DNA of 64,000 bases. Origin: Zoogloea sp016790385. GTDB lineage: Bacteria > Pseudomonadota > Gammaproteobacteria > Burkholderiales > Rhodocyclaceae. The notes below the pieces were generated by a model. That model did no database searches and had not been told where the DNA came from. It saw only the letters and a program-made list of their open reading frames with translations. The position numbers and the translations under genes were made by a program. The stretch lies in NCBI RefSeq assembly GCF_041916735.1, contig NZ_JAYRYY010000006.1; one strand, 5' to 3'. Below are positions 24,508 through 33,099 of this stretch, one piece after another. Position 1 is the first letter of the stretch, and each line of letters opens with the position of its first letter.

Positions 24508-26283
24508 TCAGGGTGCGGCGAGAACCCGGTTCTTGCCCGAACGTTTGGCGATGTACATGGCCTTGTCGGCTCGATCAATGGCGTCTTCCGGCGTTTCGTT
24601 GTCGCGCAGTTCGGCCACGCCGGCGCTGAAGGTGATCAGCAGCTTCTGCTCCCTGGCCAGGAAGAAGCGTTTGGTGAGCGCGCGCTGGAGCCGAACGAGG
24701 GTGGCGACCGCACTGTCGAGGGCCGTGTCGGGCAGCAGGATGACGAACTCTTCGCCACCGTAGCGGGCGACCGAGTCTTGCGGACGGACGTTTTCACGGA
24801 CGACCTCGACCAGGTGTTGCAGGGCTTCGTCGCCGGTTTGATGGCCGTGGTTGTCGTTGATCTGCTTGAAGTTGTCCACGTCGAGCAGACCGAGGCACAG
24901 GCCTGTGCCACGGCGCCGGGACTGGGCTGTTTCGCGAGCGAGCGCTTCATCGAGGCCCTTGCGGTTGAGCACGCCGGTCAGGGGGTCGTGGCGGATCAGC
25001 TCGCTGGTCTGTTCGAGTTCGACCTGGAGGCGGTTGATTTCGTGGTTAGCGTCGTGGACGCGGGTTTGCAGTTCCCGGATCTGTTCGCGGGAGCGGCGGG
25101 TGCTCTCCTGGATCGTCCGCGTTTCCCGCATCACTTCGGCAATCACGTCGGTGAGTTCGGTGATGTCGGCGGCGCCAACAATACGTTCGGCGCATTTCTC
25201 GATCTTGTCGTGGTAATCACCTGTGGACTCGGAGAAGTCTCCCAGGCGATCCACGAAGCGGGCCAGCATCTCCTTCAGCCGCGCCTGGGCTTCGCCAAGC
25301 TCGGTCTTGATGGCGCCCTGCCGCGTGATCACGTCGCGCAGACGGCTTTCCAGCTCGCCGAGGATGCGCACGTCGAGGGGATGATCGAACATTTCCCCCA
25401 TCAGGGTGATCTGGCCATGCAGCCAGCGGTCATCGACGACGAGTTGGCTGATGTTTTCGAGGATCAGGTGGAGCACGCGCTGCAAGGCTTCGCGCAGGGC
25501 CTGATGGTCTTCGGCCGCCCACTCAAGCCCGGCCCGGAGGCGATCCATGCGCCCGCGCAAGGCCGTTGGGTCCGTGTTGCTGCGGATGGCGTCGGCGAGG
25601 GCGTCCGCTTCTTGGGCAAGTTCGGGGTCGGACGTGCGAAGCTGGCCGGCCAGACTGGCCAGCAGGGCCGACAACATCTCGGCCAGCGCATGGTGCGAAT
25701 CGGCTGTTCCGGTTGTCTCTGACGATGCACGTGGGTGGGCTGAGGCTTCGCCGGTGGTGTCGGGGGTGGTGGCCGAAGGCAGTGGGGAAAGGCTGGTCTG
25801 CTCTTCCTCGTCGTTCCGCGACCAGGCGCGTAGCAGGCCCTGTAAGCGTTCGTGGAGTTTGTCCGGGTTGCCGCCGGATGCGGAGAGGACGCGGTCCAGC
25901 ATTTCCCGTTTGCGTGCCTGGGTCAGGCTGGACTGGCGCCTGTCCCATTCGGTGATCAGATCCCGCAGGAGGGGGCTCCAGTTGAAACCGATCTGCTCAC
26001 TGCGGGTGAAGCCTTCGGCAAGCACGCCGCGAAGGGCGTTCCAGTCGGAATGGGCGACAGCCGTCTCGAAGTCGCGGGCAAGGCGCAGGGATTCATGGTT
26101 GTGTCGCGGCAGGGCGGCGGCAATCTGCTTGAGCGCGCGCTCCGGGAAGATGTCTTCGGCGGCCGATCCGGCGATCTCGTGGTAAAGGGCGCGGTAGTTG
26201 TCCGGCGTAGGTGCGATGCGTCTCAGGGCAAGCTGGCGAAGTGTTTCGCGTGCGACTTCCGAGGGTTGGCTGGTGTCGGTCAT
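24508..26283 (-). CDS. Diguanylate cyclase (GGDEF) with long helical regulatory N terminus
   Basis: 591 residues from the ATG at 26283 (MTDTSQPSEV). The N-terminal 430 residues are predominantly helical with an Asp/Ser/Thr/Pro-rich linker (about 160-200) and a coiled-coil section (380-430) containing ELQTRVHDANHEINRLQ. The C-terminal GGDEF domain has GGEEF at 509-513 and an I-site RxxD (RPQD, 500-503) at the usual 5-residue distance, so the enzyme should make c-di-GMP with product inhibition. There is no TM segment, so it is cytoplasmic. The N terminus is of unknown class. It is followed, on the same strand, by the pseudopilin cluster. Confidence 0.93.
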   Translation of the reverse strand: MTDTSQPSEVARETLRQLALRRIAPTPDNYRALYHEIAGSAAEDIFPERALKQIAAALPRHNHESLRLARDFETAVAHSDWNALRGVLAEGFTRSEQIGFNWSPLLRDLITEWDRRQSSLTQARKREMLDRVLSASGGNPDKLHERLQGLLRAWSRNDEEEQTSLSPLPSATTPDTTGEASAHPRASSETTGTADSHHALAEMLSALLASLAGQLRTSDPELAQEADALADAIRSNTDPTALRGRMDRLRAGLEWAAEDHQALREALQRVLHLILENISQLVVDDRWLHGQITLMGEMFDHPLDVRILGELESRLRDVITRQGAIKTELGEAQARLKEMLARFVDRLGDFSESTGDYHDKIEKCAERIVGAADITELTDVIAEVMRETRTIQESTRRSREQIRELQTRVHDANHEINRLQVELEQTSELIRHDPLTGVLNRKGLDEALARETAQSRRRGTGLCLGLLDVDNFKQINDNHGHQTGDEALQHLVEVVRENVRPQDSVARYGGEEFVILLPDTALDSAVATLVRLQRALTKRFFLAREQKLLITFSAGVAELRDNETPEDAIDRADKAMYIAKRSGKNRVLAAP

Positions 26284-26612
26284 TTTGGGTCGGCGCGGAG
26301 CTGGGGGGCGTTGAATCATCCTGCGTCCTGCTGTGATGCGGTGCCGTTCGGGCTGAAGATCGGATTGAAGGCAAATCCTTCCGGATAACGGCGTCTTGAT
26401 CGCCGTCTTGAGCCTTGGGCGCCGATCCAGCCCGAATACACCACGAATGTGACCGTGGCCTCGGGATTGCCATATGGACGCCACTTTATCCTCGTTTGGT
26501 GACGGACGCCCGGTGTTTGATCAGGCGCCCAGGCAAGGTCTGTGGCTTTCGGCTGCTGTGGATCAGGGGGGCGAGGGCTGACTTGCCAAGCGCAAGGGCC
26601 GCTCCGGCGGCC
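26284..26612. other. 329-bp gene-free stretch between GGDEF gene and NarL-like regulator
   Basis: Contains the promoter side of the GGDEF gene (minus strand) and, at its right end, the hairpin after the response-regulator gene. I found no convincing small ORF, tRNA or repeat here. Possible ORFs across it are extensions of the GGDEF frame or its opposite-strand shadow. Confidence 0.6.
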
Positions 26613-26614
26613 CT
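26595..26614 (-). terminator. Hairpin overlapping the stop of the NarL-like regulator
   Basis: agggccgc tccg gcggccct is a perfect 8-bp stem with a 4-nt loop that covers the TAG stop of the regulator (26613-26615). There is no clear T-run, so it may be a weak terminator or a 3' stability hairpin. Confidence 0.45.
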
Positions 26615-27254
26615 ATTCGGCCAGGCCGTGCTTGAGCCCGTAATGGGTGAGTTCGGCGTTGTTGCGCAGGTGCATCTTTTCAAGCAGACGCGCCCGGTAG
26701 ACGCTGACGGTCTTGACGCTCAGATTGAGGGCTTCGGCGATCTCGGTGGGGGTCTTGCCCGAGGCGATCATGCACAGGGTCTGGTATTCCCGATCGGAGA
26801 GCTTTTCGTGGGCGGGGCGCTCGGTGTCTTCGCCGATGGCGTTGGCGAGTTCTTCGGCGAGGGAGGGGCTGACGTATTTCTTTCCGCTGGCAACTTGCCG
26901 GATGGCGGTGACGAGGAGGTCTGGCGCGCTTTGCTTGGTGAGGTAGCCGGAGGCGCCCGCCTTGAGGGCACGGATGGCATATTGCTCCTCGGGGTACATG
27001 CTGAGAATGAGAACGGGCAGGCGCGGGTACTCCTTCTTGATCAGCTTGAGGGCGTCAATCCCGTTGCGGTCCGGCATCGACACGTCCATCAGGACCACAT
27101 CCCATTCTCCGGAGCGCACCAGCTGCACCGCCTGGACCCCGTTCTCCGCCTCGCCGGCCACCGTGAGGTCGGGCGTGTCGGAGAGAATCTGCCGCAGGCC
27201 CTGCCGGACGATGGCATGGTCATCGGCGATCAGGACTCGGATGGGCTTGCTCAT
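26613..27254 (-). CDS. NarL/LuxR-family response regulator
   Basis: 213 residues. The receiver has the acidic pair in IADDHA (10-13), phosphoacceptor Asp57 in VVLMDVSMPD, and Lys (about 107) in YLTKQSAPD. The LuxR-type HTH covers about 145-210 (KLSDREYQTLCMIASGKTPTEIAEALNLSVKTVSVYRARLLEKM). The start overlaps the stop of the upstream hybrid kinase (ATGA), making a two-component pair of the NarXL type. No palindromic target was found next to it. It closes the operon ahead of a hairpin at 26595-26614. Confidence 0.93.
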   Translation of the reverse strand: MSKPIRVLIADDHAIVRQGLRQILSDTPDLTVAGEAENGVQAVQLVRSGEWDVVLMDVSMPDRNGIDALKLIKKEYPRLPVLILSMYPEEQYAIRALKAGASGYLTKQSAPDLLVTAIRQVASGKKYVSPSLAEELANAIGEDTERPAHEKLSDREYQTLCMIASGKTPTEIAEALNLSVKTVSVYRARLLEKMHLRNNAELTHYGLKHGLAE

Positions 27255-28813
27255 CGTGGGTCACTCCGGTTGTTGTTGTGTACCTCTTCGGTCTGGTTCG
27301 GCAGAAGCGGAGCCCGCAACACGAGACGGGTGCCATGGGGAGCGACCGGGCTGAGTTCGAGGCGTCCGCCCAGGCTGCTCATGCGTTCCTTGATGCCTCT
27401 CAGCCCAAAGGAGCGGGGTTTTTGAAGATCGGTGGCAGCCAGTCCACATCCGTCGTCGGCAATTTCCAGAACCACTTCGTCCCCCTCCTGCATCAGCCGC
27501 ACGCGAACCTCGGTGCCGCCAGCGTGCTTGCTGACGTTGGTCAGCGCTTCCTGAAAGATGCGGAACAGGGCCAGGGCCGTATCGTAGTCCGGGTCCAGGT
27601 CGTGGTCGGTGCAAAGAATGTTACAAGTTATGCCTGTACGTTGAGCGAAGTCCTCCCCCTGGGATTCGATGGCGGCGGCGAGGCCGAAATCCTTGAGAAT
27701 GCCGGGGCGCAGCTCACGGGTGACGCGGCCGACCGTGGCGATGGCGTCATCCACCATGCGGCCGACGTTGCGGGCCCTTTCCCTGGCCTGGGTGAGCTGG
27801 GTGTCGAGCTTGGATTCCAGCAGGGACATCTCAAACTTCATGGCAACCAGGGTACCGCCCAGCACGTCATGAACGTCCCGGGCAATGCGTTCACGTTCCT
27901 CTTCCTTGATGCGCTGCAGGTGGTTGGAGAGTGCGGCCAGCTGCCCGCGGGATTCGCGCAGATCGGCCTCCACACGCTTGCTGTGGGTGATGTTCCACAT
28001 GACGCCTTCCCACACCACCTTGCCGCATTCGGACAGGCGCGGCGAGCTGCGCAGGTTGATCCACTTCTGCTCGCCGGAGGGAAGCTGGATGCGGCCCTCC
28101 CAGTTGAGTGTTGACAGGCTGTCTGCCGAGCTTGCCGCGGCAGCAACAAAGCCGGGAAGATCCTCATCCAGCAGCCAGCTCATCCAGCCGGCGGAACCGC
28201 CGATGAGTTCTTCGGCCGGCGCGCCGAAGAGCATGGCGGCGGCTTCACTGAGATACTGGAAACCCAGCGTTCGATCCGGCGTGTAGCCCATCTGGAAGAC
28301 AACGCCCGGAATGTTGTCGGTGAGGGCGCGCAGGCGCGCCTCGCTCTGGCGCAGGGTATGTTCGGCCTGGCGCTTCTCGCGACGGTTGGCCACTTCGCGC
28401 AGTTCCCGCTCGACCGCGGGAATCAGGCGGTCGAGCTTGTTCTTGCTCAGGTAGTCGTGGGCCCCGGCACGCATCGCGGCAATCGCTTCGTCCTCCTGCA
28501 TCACGCCCGAGACGATGATGAAGGGGAGGTCGAGGGCAAGCTCGCGCGTCACGCGCAGGGCGCCCTGGGCACTGAAGCCCGGAAGGTTGTGGTCGCACAG
28601 GATGAGGTCCCAGCGCTCTGATGCCAGCGCCGCGCGCATCTCCGTCGGTGAGGCCACGCGCCGATGGGTGGGGGCGTAGCCCGCGTTGCGGAACTGGTGC
28701 AGGATCAGCAGGACGTCGTTTTCCGAATCCTCGATAAAGAGCAGGCGGATAGGCGGCTTGACCGGGCTTTCCGGTGCCCCGCGGGGGGCGTCCGGCTTGA
28801 TGGCAGTGGGCAT
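27251..28813 (-). CDS. NarX-type histidine kinase with N-terminal receiver and PAS domain
   Basis: 520 residues from the ATG at 28813 (an upstream TTG four codons earlier is possible). The order is a receiver domain with Asp74 (WDLILCDHNLPG), a PAS/PAC domain at about 160-285 (NWEGRIQLPSGEQKWINL), HisKA_3 with His315 (ERERIARDVHDVLGG) and an HATPase domain (FQEALTNVSKHAGG, IADDGCGL, FGLRGIKERMSSLGG). The protein has no TM segment or HAMP, so it senses a cytoplasmic signal or works below another phosphate donor through its receiver. The stop overlaps the NarL-like regulator start. Confidence 0.92.
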   Translation of the reverse strand: MPTAIKPDAPRGAPESPVKPPIRLLFIEDSENDVLLILHQFRNAGYAPTHRRVASPTEMRAALASERWDLILCDHNLPGFSAQGALRVTRELALDLPFIIVSGVMQEDEAIAAMRAGAHDYLSKNKLDRLIPAVERELREVANRREKRQAEHTLRQSEARLRALTDNIPGVVFQMGYTPDRTLGFQYLSEAAAMLFGAPAEELIGGSAGWMSWLLDEDLPGFVAAAASSADSLSTLNWEGRIQLPSGEQKWINLRSSPRLSECGKVVWEGVMWNITHSKRVEADLRESRGQLAALSNHLQRIKEEERERIARDVHDVLGGTLVAMKFEMSLLESKLDTQLTQARERARNVGRMVDDAIATVGRVTRELRPGILKDFGLAAAIESQGEDFAQRTGITCNILCTDHDLDPDYDTALALFRIFQEALTNVSKHAGGTEVRVRLMQEGDEVVLEIADDGCGLAATDLQKPRSFGLRGIKERMSSLGGRLELSPVAPHGTRLVLRAPLLPNQTEEVHNNNRSDPR

Positions 28814-28850
28814 GCGTTTTGGCAAAGCTGCGTGAATGGGGCGGTTTGTT

Positions 28851-28856
28851 TATAAT
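28851..28856 (+). promoter_or_regulatory. Possible -10 element (tataat) ahead of tRNA-Thr
   Basis: A perfect tataat lies about 100 bp before the tRNA-Thr gene; the -35 (ctgcgt with 17-bp spacing) is poor. It may be the tRNA promoter or serve the divergent kinase gene's other strand only by chance. Confidence 0.35.
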
Positions 28857-28957
28857 CCGGCCCTCGCTCGGGCCTGCGCCTTCCCAAAGGATAGTGCAGC
28901 GCGGCCTTCTCCGTCCATGCAACTGCGTTGTCGAAGACGGTCCGATGCCCCTGCAAG

Positions 28958-29031
28958 GCCCCCTTAGTTAAGTGGTATAACAGTTGACTTGTAATCATCA
29001 GTTGGCGGTTCGATTCCGTCAGGGGGCACCA
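28958..29031 (+). tRNA. thrT: tRNA-Thr (anticodon UGU)
   Basis: A complete cloverleaf of 71 nt plus encoded CCA. The acceptor stem GCCCCCT/AGGGGGC has discriminator A. The D stem is GTTA/TAAC with a short GG-containing loop. The anticodon loop CTTGTAA places TGT at 34-36, so the gene reads ACA/ACG-type threonine codons. The anticodon stem carries one T-T mismatch. The T arm is GGCGG/CCGTC with one G-T pair and loop TTCGATT. Confidence 0.95.
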
Positions 29032-29044
29032 GATTAGTTCGCGA

Positions 29045-29079
29045 GTAGGGCCGGCCTTTGGGGCTGGCCCTACTTTTTT
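29045..29079 (+). terminator. Rho-independent terminator after tRNA-Thr
   Basis: 12-bp stem gtagggccggcc/ggctggccctac with one wobble pair and loop tttgg, followed by six T. It ends the tRNA-Thr transcript 13 bp past the CCA. Confidence 0.9.
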
Positions 29080-29117
29080 CAGGTTCGGCCGCGTAGTGAC
29101 GGTTGGAAAGAAAACGC

Positions 29118-29146
29118 TTGGCGTTTCGGTGATTAGCGCTTAGTAT
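29118..29146 (+). promoter_or_regulatory. Promoter of initiator tRNA gene
   Basis: TTGGCG and TAGTAT boxes separated by 17 bp lie just upstream of the initiator tRNA, with a predicted start near 29153. No other gene is in between the two tRNA genes, and the preceding terminator isolates this transcript. Confidence 0.6.
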
Positions 29147-29160
29147 TCGCCCCCTCCAGA

Positions 29161-29237
<77 letters not shown>

Positions 29238-29249
29238 GTTTCAAGCATT

Positions 29250-29283
29250 AAGGCCCGATCACCGTAGTGATCGGGCCTTTTTT
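29250..29283 (+). terminator. Rho-independent terminator after initiator tRNA
   Basis: 13-bp stem (aaggcccgatcac / gtgatcgggcctt) with loop cgta and a run of T. It is 12 bp beyond the tRNA. A weak A-run on the other side may let it also serve the converging flavin monooxygenase gene at 29336. Confidence 0.92.
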
Positions 29284-29335
29284 GCGTCTGCGCTCGGCAT
29301 GGGCAGTTCGACCCAGGTTTGGAAATCGTCCGGTG

Positions 29336-30364
29336 TCAGGCGCCGACGCGATCCCCCAGTGCGTCACGGGCTGAGACGGCGAGTTCGAGGGCCCGCAGGC
29401 GCAGGGTCGGGTCGAAGATATCGGAGACCAGCATCAATTCATCCGCGCCCGTGGTCGAGATGAGGCGGGCGAGTCCGTCGCGCACGGTGTCGGGGCCGCC
29501 GATCACCGCTGCGCCGAGAAAGTCAGCGATGGCGTTGCGCTCGTCGTCGGATAGCCGGGCCATGAAGTCAGCCTGCGGGGCTTGCAGGCGACGCCGATCG
29601 CCCCGAAGGATTCCCAGCACCCGCTGGAAAGTGCTGCTCGCCAGAAACTCGGCCTCGGCGTCGGTGGGGGCGGCGATGAGTGGCACGCCGATGATGACGT
29701 AGGGTTTGGTGAGGTACGCTGAAGCCTGAAATTCCCGGCGATAGAGATCAAGTGCCGGTATCAGCAGACGCGGCGCGAAATGTGAAGCAAAGGCGTAGGG
29801 AAGCCCCCGGGCGGCGGCCAGTCGCGCAGAGAACAGGCTGGAGCCGAGCAGCCAGATCGGTACCCGGGTGCCGGCACCAGGCATGGCGATGATTTGCTGG
29901 CCCGGTTGGGCGGGGGCGAGGAGCTGTTGCAGCTCGGCCACGTCCCGCGGGAAGTCCTCTTCCCGTTCGATTCGATCCCGGCGCAGGGCGCGCATGGTCG
30001 CGCCGTCGGTGCCCGGGGCGCGTCCCAGGCCCAGGTCGATCCGCCCCGGATAGAGTTCAGCCAGGGTGCCGAAAGCCTCCGCCACCACCAGAGGTGCGTG
30101 ATTGGGCAGCATGATGCCGCCGGAGCCTACCCGGATCGTCCGGGTGCCGCCGGCGATGTGGCCCACCAGCACCGCGGTGGCCGAGCTGGCGATCCCCGCC
30201 ATGTTGTGATGTTCGGCAAGCCAATAACGGGTGAAGCCGAGGGCTTCGGCATGCCGGGCGGTGCGCAGGGCAATCGCTAGGGCTTCCGCAACGGTGCCGC
30301 CCTCGCGGACTGCCACGAGATCGAGGAAGGAGAGGGGGATGGGGGAAACGGGGGGCGCTGTCAT
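29336..30364 (-). CDS. LLM-class flavin-dependent oxidoreductase (luciferase-like)
   Basis: 342 residues with the luciferase-like monooxygenase TIM-barrel pattern seen in YhbW-type proteins. The landmarks are LSFLDLVAVREGGT at the N terminus, RYWLAEHHNMAGIASSATAVLVGHIA (about 40-66, typical W-x-x-E-H-H-x-M), IRVGSGGIMLPNHAPLVVAEAFGTL, and GRIDLGLGRAPGTD (about 110-124). It uses reduced FMN and oxygen on an unknown substrate. It stands between the tRNA pair and the HD-GYP gene. The AEHHNM and GLGRAPG motifs support the specific subgroup. Confidence 0.9.
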   Translation of the reverse strand: MTAPPVSPIPLSFLDLVAVREGGTVAEALAIALRTARHAEALGFTRYWLAEHHNMAGIASSATAVLVGHIAGGTRTIRVGSGGIMLPNHAPLVVAEAFGTLAELYPGRIDLGLGRAPGTDGATMRALRRDRIEREEDFPRDVAELQQLLAPAQPGQQIIAMPGAGTRVPIWLLGSSLFSARLAAARGLPYAFASHFAPRLLIPALDLYRREFQASAYLTKPYVIIGVPLIAAPTDAEAEFLASSTFQRVLGILRGDRRRLQAPQADFMARLSDDERNAIADFLGAAVIGGPDTVRDGLARLISTTGADELMLVSDIFDPTLRLRALELAVSARDALGDRVGA

Positions 30365-30472
30365 GCTCGCCAGTTTCCGCCAGAAGCGCGGGAGAAGGAA
30401 GCGTTCCGGCGGCCGGCAGAGAGGTAATCCAAGATTGGGAGCGCGTCGGGTTGAGGGCGCGCAGGGCTCACG

Positions 30473-31291
30473 TCAGGCGAGCATCCACCAGTCGCCGTCC
30501 CAGCCCTCCGTGGCCTCGCAGAAACGCTCCTGTTCAATGATGCGTTGGCGTGCGGCCTTGATCTGGCTGCTGATGCGCAGGAAGGCGTCGACAACCTGAG
30601 GGTCGAACTGTTCGCCGCGGCGCTCGCGGATCATCGACAGCACGGTATCAACGGGCAAGGCCTTGCGATAATTGCGGTCGTGGGTAAGGGCGTCGAAGAA
30701 GTCGGCTACGCCGACGATCCGCCCCGCAAGGGGAATGTCGTTGCCGCACAAGCCCAGGGGATAGCCCGCGCCGTTGTAGTGCTCGTGGTGGGTCAGGGCG
30801 ATCTCGCCGGCCATTTGAAGCAGGGGCTCCGTGGACTGGCCGATGATGGCTGCGCCGATGCGGGGATGTTCGCGCATGATCCGCCATTCTTCCGTGGTCA
30901 GCGGGCCGGTCTTGCTGAGAATGCTGTCGTGAATGCCGATCTTTCCAATGTCGTGCATTTGCGCCGCCCGCTCAAGCATTTCGCACCAGGCCGGGGTGCA
31001 GCCGAGACTGGTGGCGATAAGGCCGGCATAAACCCCGATGCGAAAGGTGTGCATGGGCGATTCTCCATCCCGGTACTCCGCATCCCGGGCGAGGTTGAGA
31101 AAGGCGTCCCTGCGCAGCTGATTGACTGCTCGCACGGCCTGATCCCTTTCCCGCTCCGTGCGGGCCAGGTTGGCTCTGGCCTGATCGAGCAGCGTGTGTG
31201 CGTTGCTGCGGTCTGCCTCCAGGGATTCGAGCTGCCGGGTCAGGCGTTCGATCTGCCTGTGCAGGGATGTGTCGGGGGTGGGGTGGGTCAT
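30473..31291 (-). CDS. HD-GYP-type c-di-GMP phosphodiesterase-like protein
   Basis: 272 residues. An N-terminal coiled coil (about 10-60) precedes the HD-GYP domain. HD is at 113-114 in QMHDIGKIGI, a HHEHYNGAGYP motif at 168-178 and DFFDALTHDRNYRKAL follows; the GYP signature is intact, so cleavage of c-di-GMP is plausible. There is no receiver or TM domain, so signals must come through the coiled coil or partner proteins. It acts opposite to the GGDEF enzyme 5 kb away. Lone gene on the minus strand. Confidence 0.88.
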   Translation of the reverse strand: MTHPTPDTSLHRQIERLTRQLESLEADRSNAHTLLDQARANLARTERERDQAVRAVNQLRRDAFLNLARDAEYRDGESPMHTFRIGVYAGLIATSLGCTPAWCEMLERAAQMHDIGKIGIHDSILSKTGPLTTEEWRIMREHPRIGAAIIGQSTEPLLQMAGEIALTHHEHYNGAGYPLGLCGNDIPLAGRIVGVADFFDALTHDRNYRKALPVDTVLSMIRERRGEQFDPQVVDAFLRISSQIKAARQRIIEQERFCEATEGWDGDWWMLA

Positions 31292-31423
31292 TGTGTCTGG
31301 CGGGATCGGGCCTTAGAGCAGCCTATCCACGGTTGTCTGGTTGTCTTCCCCGCAATGTAGTCGATGTTAAATGTTAAATACGTTAAATTCGCCACAAGCG
31401 ACCGCGTTGTGTGCCAACGCGCA

Positions 31424-31993
31424 TCAGTTTGTCTTGGCGCGGGTCAGCCAGGGTTTGAAAAGCCCTACGAGCCGAGGCATGACGAGCCAGGTCATCATGA
31501 CCACGGCCAGACCGGTGATTACCGCTGTGCGTGCCAGGAAGGGAAGGTCTGCGAGCAGGGGGGCGACGGCGTAGAGGAGCAGCGACACTGTGGGGAAGAT
31601 CCCCAGCCAGGTGAGCACCGCCATCTTCCAGCGTTCAGGCGGGTGATTCATGGGGGCGGACGGCAGCGAAAACCACGCTTCCAGACCGCTGAGCAGGCGG
31701 TAGTCCGGGTCACCGTCCGCGACGGTGCCAAGGCGCGCATGCCATGCTTGCCGGGCTTCCGAGGCGTCCCAGCGTTCGAGGTCCGCCTGGGAGGCGAAAC
31801 GCATGACCACCTGATAGAACGTATCGGGGGCCGAGGGGGGAATGAGATCGGCCCCCAGGAAACCCGGGAAGTGGCGGGTTTCCGCAAACATGCCGCGAAC
31901 GATGGCTTCGTAACAGGCCTCGCAGCCCGCTTTGGCTTTGCGCCGGGCGATTCGGCTGACGGGGCCGGTGGGTGGGCTGGGTGATGTGTGCAT
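31424..31993 (-). CDS. Antibiotic-biosynthesis monooxygenase-domain membrane protein
   Basis: 189 residues from the ATG at 31993. An ABM-type ferredoxin-like domain (about 20-110, IVRGMFAETRHFPGFLGADLI, FYQVVMRFASQADLERW) is followed by two TM helices near the C terminus (about 125-145 and 150-175, WKMAVLTWLGIFPTVSLLLYAVAPLL). This ABM plus two-TM layout is a common uncharacterised family. The longer ORF start adds an unlikely leader. Confidence 0.85.
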   Translation of the reverse strand: MHTSPSPPTGPVSRIARRKAKAGCEACYEAIVRGMFAETRHFPGFLGADLIPPSAPDTFYQVVMRFASQADLERWDASEARQAWHARLGTVADGDPDYRLLSGLEAWFSLPSAPMNHPPERWKMAVLTWLGIFPTVSLLLYAVAPLLADLPFLARTAVITGLAVVMMTWLVMPRLVGLFKPWLTRAKTN

Positions 31994-32191
31994 GCGTTCG
32001 GGCTGGTTGTCGCTTGAGAATCGATTGTGGCCGGGCTTTCCTCGCGTATCAATCGCGACTTCCCACACTTTCCGTCGGCTCGTCGGCTGGCGACGGTGGG
32101 TCTATCGGCAAGTCCGGGGTACACTCGCGGCCTTTCGGGGCCGGCGCCAGCCAGGCGGGCGGCCTGGCGGGTGTTTTGGGGAGGTTCTCGA

Positions 32192-32632
32192 ATGATCATC
32201 GACTGGGCTCAGTTCACGCCCGGGGCTTCGCTTGGCGGCGGCGCACTGATCGGGCTTGCCGCAGCGATACTGTATTTGGCTGACGGGCGGATTGCCGGCG
32301 TCAGCGGGATCTTTGGCGCGGTGCTGAGCGGTACCCGTGCGGGCTTGGAGTGGCGGCTTGCCTTTCTTGCGGGGCTGGTGGCGGCGCCCTGGGTGCTTGG
32401 CGGGCTGCCTGCCGGGGCGCTTGCCCGCTTCGATGTGCCTCTGCCAATCCTCTTTCTGGCTGGAGTGCTGACCGGCTACGGGACGCGCATTGCCCGCGGT
32501 TGCACCAGCGGCCATGGGGTATGCGGCTTGTCGCGCCTCTCGCCCCGCTCCCTCGTGGCCGTGTTGTGTTTCATGGGGGCGGGCATGGCAACGGTGACCG
32601 TACTGCGACTGCTATCGGAGGCGAGGGCATGA
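32192..32632 (+). CDS. YeeE/YedE family protein, N-terminal half-type
   Basis: 146 residues from the ATG at 32192, which has a GGGAGG site. It is a polytopic membrane protein with about four TM helices. The YeeE/YedE signature is present: GYGTRIARGCTSGHGVCGLSRLSPRSL, with a functional Cys near residue 100. This family (DUF395) imports thiosulfate or other sulfur compounds through conserved Cys residues. Its stop overlaps the next gene's start (ATGA). Confidence 0.92.
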   Translation: MIIDWAQFTPGASLGGGALIGLAAAILYLADGRIAGVSGIFGAVLSGTRAGLEWRLAFLAGLVAAPWVLGGLPAGALARFDVPLPILFLAGVLTGYGTRIARGCTSGHGVCGLSRLSPRSLVAVLCFMGAGMATVTVLRLLSEARA

Positions 32633-33045
32633 GGCGTCTCCTGCGTGGGTGCGTACCCCTTGTGGCGGGGCTCTTGTTCGGTATCGGCCTGATGGTCTCG
32701 GGCATGGTGGTGCCGGCCAAGGTGCAGGCCTTCCTGGATGTGGGCGGGCGCTGGGATCCGTCCCTTGCGTTGGTGATGGGGGGCGCGATCGGTGTTGCGC
32801 TGCCGATCTTTCGTTGGGCCGGGCGCCGTCGTTTTCCTGCGCCACCGCATGGGCCGGTGGATGGGCCTCTGGTTGTCGGTAGCCTCGTGTTCGGTATTGG
32901 CTGGGGGCTGTCCGGGTACTGCCCCGGTCCGGCACTGCTGGCCGCTGGCGGTGGGAATGGCGAAGCCATGGGCTATGTGCTCGCCATGGGGCTGGGGATG
33001 ATCTTGGGTACGCGTGCAGGCGCGCCGGATTTCCGTCGCGCCTGA
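32629..33045 (+). CDS. YeeE/YedE family protein, C-terminal half-type
   Basis: 138 residues from the overlapping ATG at 32629. About four TM helices, with the second-half signature GIGWGLSGYCPGPALLAAGGG carrying a conserved Cys, and an N-terminal IGLMVSGMVVPAKVQAFLDVGGRWDPSLALVMGGAI typical of DUF6691/YeeE-like. Together with the preceding gene it should form a two-subunit sulfur-compound transporter. A longer upstream ORF start lies inside the neighbour and is not used. Confidence 0.9.
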   Translation: MRRLLRGCVPLVAGLLFGIGLMVSGMVVPAKVQAFLDVGGRWDPSLALVMGGAIGVALPIFRWAGRRRFPAPPHGPVDGPLVVGSLVFGIGWGLSGYCPGPALLAAGGGNGEAMGYVLAMGLGMILGTRAGAPDFRRA

Positions 33046-33099
33046 GGTGCAAGGCGATGCCGCCGTGGGGTGGCGGGCAAACAGGACAGGGTGAAGGGC